Source of the DNA: Caryophanales bacterium
GTDB taxonomy: Bacteria; Bacillota; Bacilli; Exiguobacteriales; Exiguobacteriaceae
Length of the DNA: 6,540 bases
NCBI GenBank assembly: GCA_902362975.1
Contig: CABIYO010000067.1
Span: 1-6,540 of the forward strand
Reading direction: 5' to 3'
In this document: in pieces, positions 5,699 through 6,540 of the stretch
Layout: every line of letters starts with the position of its first letter
How positions within the stretch are numbered: the first letter of the stretch is position 1
The notes under the pieces: generated by a model
The model's input: only the letters and a program-made list of their open reading frames with translations
The model's database searches: none
Told to the model about the DNA's origin: nothing
Translations under genes and position numbers: made by a program

Positions 5699-6223
5699 AT
5701 GTCAGTTTTGTTATCTTTATTTGGAATTATGTTTATCGGCTCGTTCGCGATTGATTATAGACGTGGAAAGACACTTCAACAATCGGCAATCGGGGGGATT
5801 CGTTCGATTCAGAACAACATGTGGATTTTCTTCCGGACCTCACTTTCGATGATGATTATCATCGGTCCTCTCTTATTGATTTCAGGTTTCGTATTCTCGG
5901 ATTTGGTGACCTTTAACACGATCCCAGCATTCATCATCGCCGTTCTCAGTATCGGCTTTGCGGAACGGATTATCGGGATGACCGTGGCACCACTCATCCG
6001 CACGTTTTGGCATCAACGCGGTCGTCTTATGCCACTTTATTTAGATGCCGCTCTCTACGTATTCTTACTCTCTATTCTCGTTCTAGAGTTCTTGATGAAC
6101 ATCCCGGGGATTGATCTTCAGTCACCGTTCATTGCGCTATTCTATGCGTTCGCTCTCTTCTTCACGAGATACTTGTTCAGTTTGATTCGATTCACGGTCC
6201 AAAAAGGCGTAGCCTCGAATTAA
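5699..6223 (+). CDS. Unrecognised integral membrane protein
   Basis: I do not recognise this 174-residue protein. It shows about five hydrophobic segments: 2-18, 47-66, 74-96, 114-136 and 143-164, separated by basic loops (YRRGK at 20-24, RTFWHQRGR at 101-109) that should face the cytoplasm. No catalytic motif, cysteine pair or lipobox is visible. The ATG at 5699 is preceded by AAGGGG (5682-5687) with an 11-nt gap, a weaker ribosome binding site than its neighbours have. It follows the cyclase by 128 nt on the same strand and ends at a strong terminator. The GGGGAA of its ribosome binding region is complementary to the TTCCCC loops of the candidate sRNA downstream. Confidence 0.75.
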   Translation: MSVLLSLFGIMFIGSFAIDYRRGKTLQQSAIGGIRSIQNNMWIFFRTSLSMMIIIGPLLLISGFVFSDLVTFNTIPAFIIAVLSIGFAERIIGMTVAPLIRTFWHQRGRLMPLYLDAALYVFLLSILVLEFLMNIPGIDLQSPFIALFYAFALFFTRYLFSLIRFTVQKGVASN

Positions 6224-6233
6224 TTCATGACCC

Positions 6234-6266
6234 AATCCATGCGTGTTCGCACGTATGGATTTTTTT
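6234..6266 (+). terminator. Strong terminator of the 5699 gene
   Basis: AATCCAT-G-CGTG (6234-6245) pairs with CACG-T-ATGGATT (6250-6261) with one G-U pair, closed by a TTCG tetraloop, giving a 12-bp stem followed by a run of T to 6266. Confidence 0.92.
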
Positions 6267-6276
6267 ATTATTCTTA

Positions 6277-6306
6277 TTGACAATGAGAATCGTTATCAAC
6301 TATACT
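6277..6306 (+). promoter_or_regulatory. Consensus promoter under a Fur box
   Basis: TTGACA (6277-6282) and TATACT (6301-6306) are separated by 18 nt, a strong housekeeping promoter facing right. Transcription would begin near 6313. Confidence 0.82.
6278..6298. promoter_or_regulatory. Fur box
   Basis: TGACAATGAG followed by AATCGTTATCA matches the 21-base form of the Bacillus Fur site (overlapping TGATAAT-n-ATTATCA 7-1-7 motifs) at 18 of 21 positions by my count. It covers the -35 and most of the spacer, so Fur with iron would block the promoter and iron limitation would open it. Other Fur-family proteins (Zur, PerR) have related sites, but this wording fits Fur best. Confidence 0.82.
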
Positions 6307-6312
6307 CTAATT

Positions 6313-6390
6313 GTAGCTTCCCAAAAGCTTGGCGTGCACGTTCCCCAAACATATCACGTCACGTGGATTCCCCTCCACGACACTCTTTTT
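6313..6390 (+). ncRNA. Candidate Fur-regulated C-rich small RNA, FsrA/RsaE-like
   Basis: Downstream of the Fur-box promoter there is no ribosome binding site or convincing frame, but about 78 nt fold into three almost contiguous hairpins. Hairpin 1: AGCTT/AAGCT (6315-6319/6325-6329), loop CCCAA. Hairpin 2: GGCGTG/CACGTC (6331-6336/6355-6360, one G-U), an 18-nt loop containing TTCCCC. Hairpin 3: CGTGGA/TCCACG (6362-6367/6374-6379), loop TTCCCC, then ACACTCTTTTT as a U tract. Loops of UUCCC(C) are the pairing seeds of FsrA and RsaE/RoxS, sRNAs that cover G-rich ribosome binding sites. A Fur-controlled one would repress iron-using proteins during iron starvation. Structure and site are seen; function is inferred. 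The exact 3' end is uncertain, since the U tract is 6 nt from the stem. Confidence 0.65.
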
Positions 6391-6398
6391 GAAAGCAT

Positions 6399-6421
6399 TG
6401 CGACAACCCCCATTTGTTGCA
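6399..6421 (+). other. Fourth C-loop hairpin downstream of the sRNA
   Basis: TGCGACAA (6399-6406) pairs with TTGTTGCA (6414-6421) with one G-U pair, exposing a CCCCCAT loop. There is no U run after it. It may belong to a longer form of the small RNA. Confidence 0.45.
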
Positions 6422-6457
6422 CCCATATTTGCCATAAAAAAGACGAGCAGCCCACCG

Positions 6458-6540
6458 TGAACTGAGCCCTGTTTTACGGACAGTTTAATAAAAAGTGCCT
6501 CGAATCCTATGCGGCGATCAGATGGCTCCGGTATTGCTCC
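6458..6540 (-). mobile_element. Terminus of an IS3-family insertion sequence, continuing past the window
   Basis: TGAACTGAGCCCTG at 6458 onward, followed by TTTTACGGACAGTTTAAT, has the TG-start and GGACAGTTTAA wording of IS3-family terminal inverted repeats. The transposase tail ends 49 bp inside it, in the usual orientation for the end next to orfB. The other end and the target duplication are outside the window or not checkable; CCG at 6455-6457 would be one copy of a 3-bp duplication. Confidence 0.6.
6507..6540 (-). CDS. IS3-family transposase, C-terminal end only
   Basis: Reading leftwards from the window edge gives E-Q-Y-R-S-H-L-I-A-A and a TAG stop at 6509-6507. A terminal (S/P)xxYR motif shortly before the stop is characteristic of IS3-family OrfB integrases. 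The catalytic DDE region lies outside the window, so whether the copy is intact is unknown. The identification rests on ten codons plus the adjacent inverted-repeat-like end. Confidence 0.55.
   Translation of the reverse strand, partial: EQYRSHLIAA

Noticed and set aside
6277..6465. A plus-strand frame of 62 codons starting within the Fur box.
   Set aside because: It starts inside the -35 element, upstream of the predicted transcription start, lacks a ribosome binding site, and is rich in C/H/T residues unlike a normal protein.
6307..6540. A minus-strand frame without stop codons running from the window edge to a TAG at 6309-6307 (78 codons).
   Set aside because: It crosses the insertion-sequence end in a different frame from the transposase tail, has no family-like motifs, and its final part is antisense to the structured sRNA and up to its promoter. 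Open by chance is more likely.

Overview
The window looks like chromosome of a low- to mid-GC Gram-positive bacterium of the order Bacillales, most probably Exiguobacterium or a close relative. The reasons are strong AAGGAGG-type ribosome binding sites, hairpin-plus-U-run terminators after most transcripts, Bacillales-specific proteins (a YqhL-like anchored rhodanese, a YwdI/DUF5327 protein, a Bacillus-type MsrA fused to MsrB), and clear Bacillus-style CstR/CsoR and Fur sites. The genus is an inference. No rRNA, tRNA or CRISPR is visible.

Positions 1-4270 are read entirely on the minus strand. From right to left: a two-helix membrane peptide (4269-4087, GTG start) with its own terminator. Then a tight unit of fused methionine sulfoxide reductase MsrAB (4004-3054), a DUF2252 kinase-like protein (3040-1754, 13 nt gap) and a DUF5327 protein (1691-1413), closed by a terminator at 1384-1413. 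Next is a membrane-anchored rhodanese (1306-941) behind a promoter that carries a CsoR/CstR-type operator, then a HAD phosphatase (826-194). At the left edge a gene starts at 15 and leaves the window; its leader can fold over its own ribosome binding site.

Positions 4270-4493 form a divergent regulatory region. On the plus strand follow a 5TMR_LYT-GGDEF diguanylate cyclase (4494-5570) and an unrecognised five-helix membrane protein (5699-6223), closed by a strong terminator.

The most interesting stretch is 6277-6421, which has no convincing gene. A consensus promoter is overlaid by a near-perfect Fur box and is followed by about 78 nt that fold into three nearly contiguous hairpins, each exposing a C-rich loop, the last followed by a U run. 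This is the design of an iron-responsive, FsrA/RsaE-like antisense small RNA, and I propose it as such. From 6458 to the end lies the terminus of an IS3-family insertion sequence, with the last ten codons of its transposase on the minus strand.

Together the minus-strand genes suggest a sulfur/redox repair theme (methionine sulfoxide reduction, persulfide handling), while the plus-strand side adds c-di-GMP signalling and a candidate iron-sparing sRNA.
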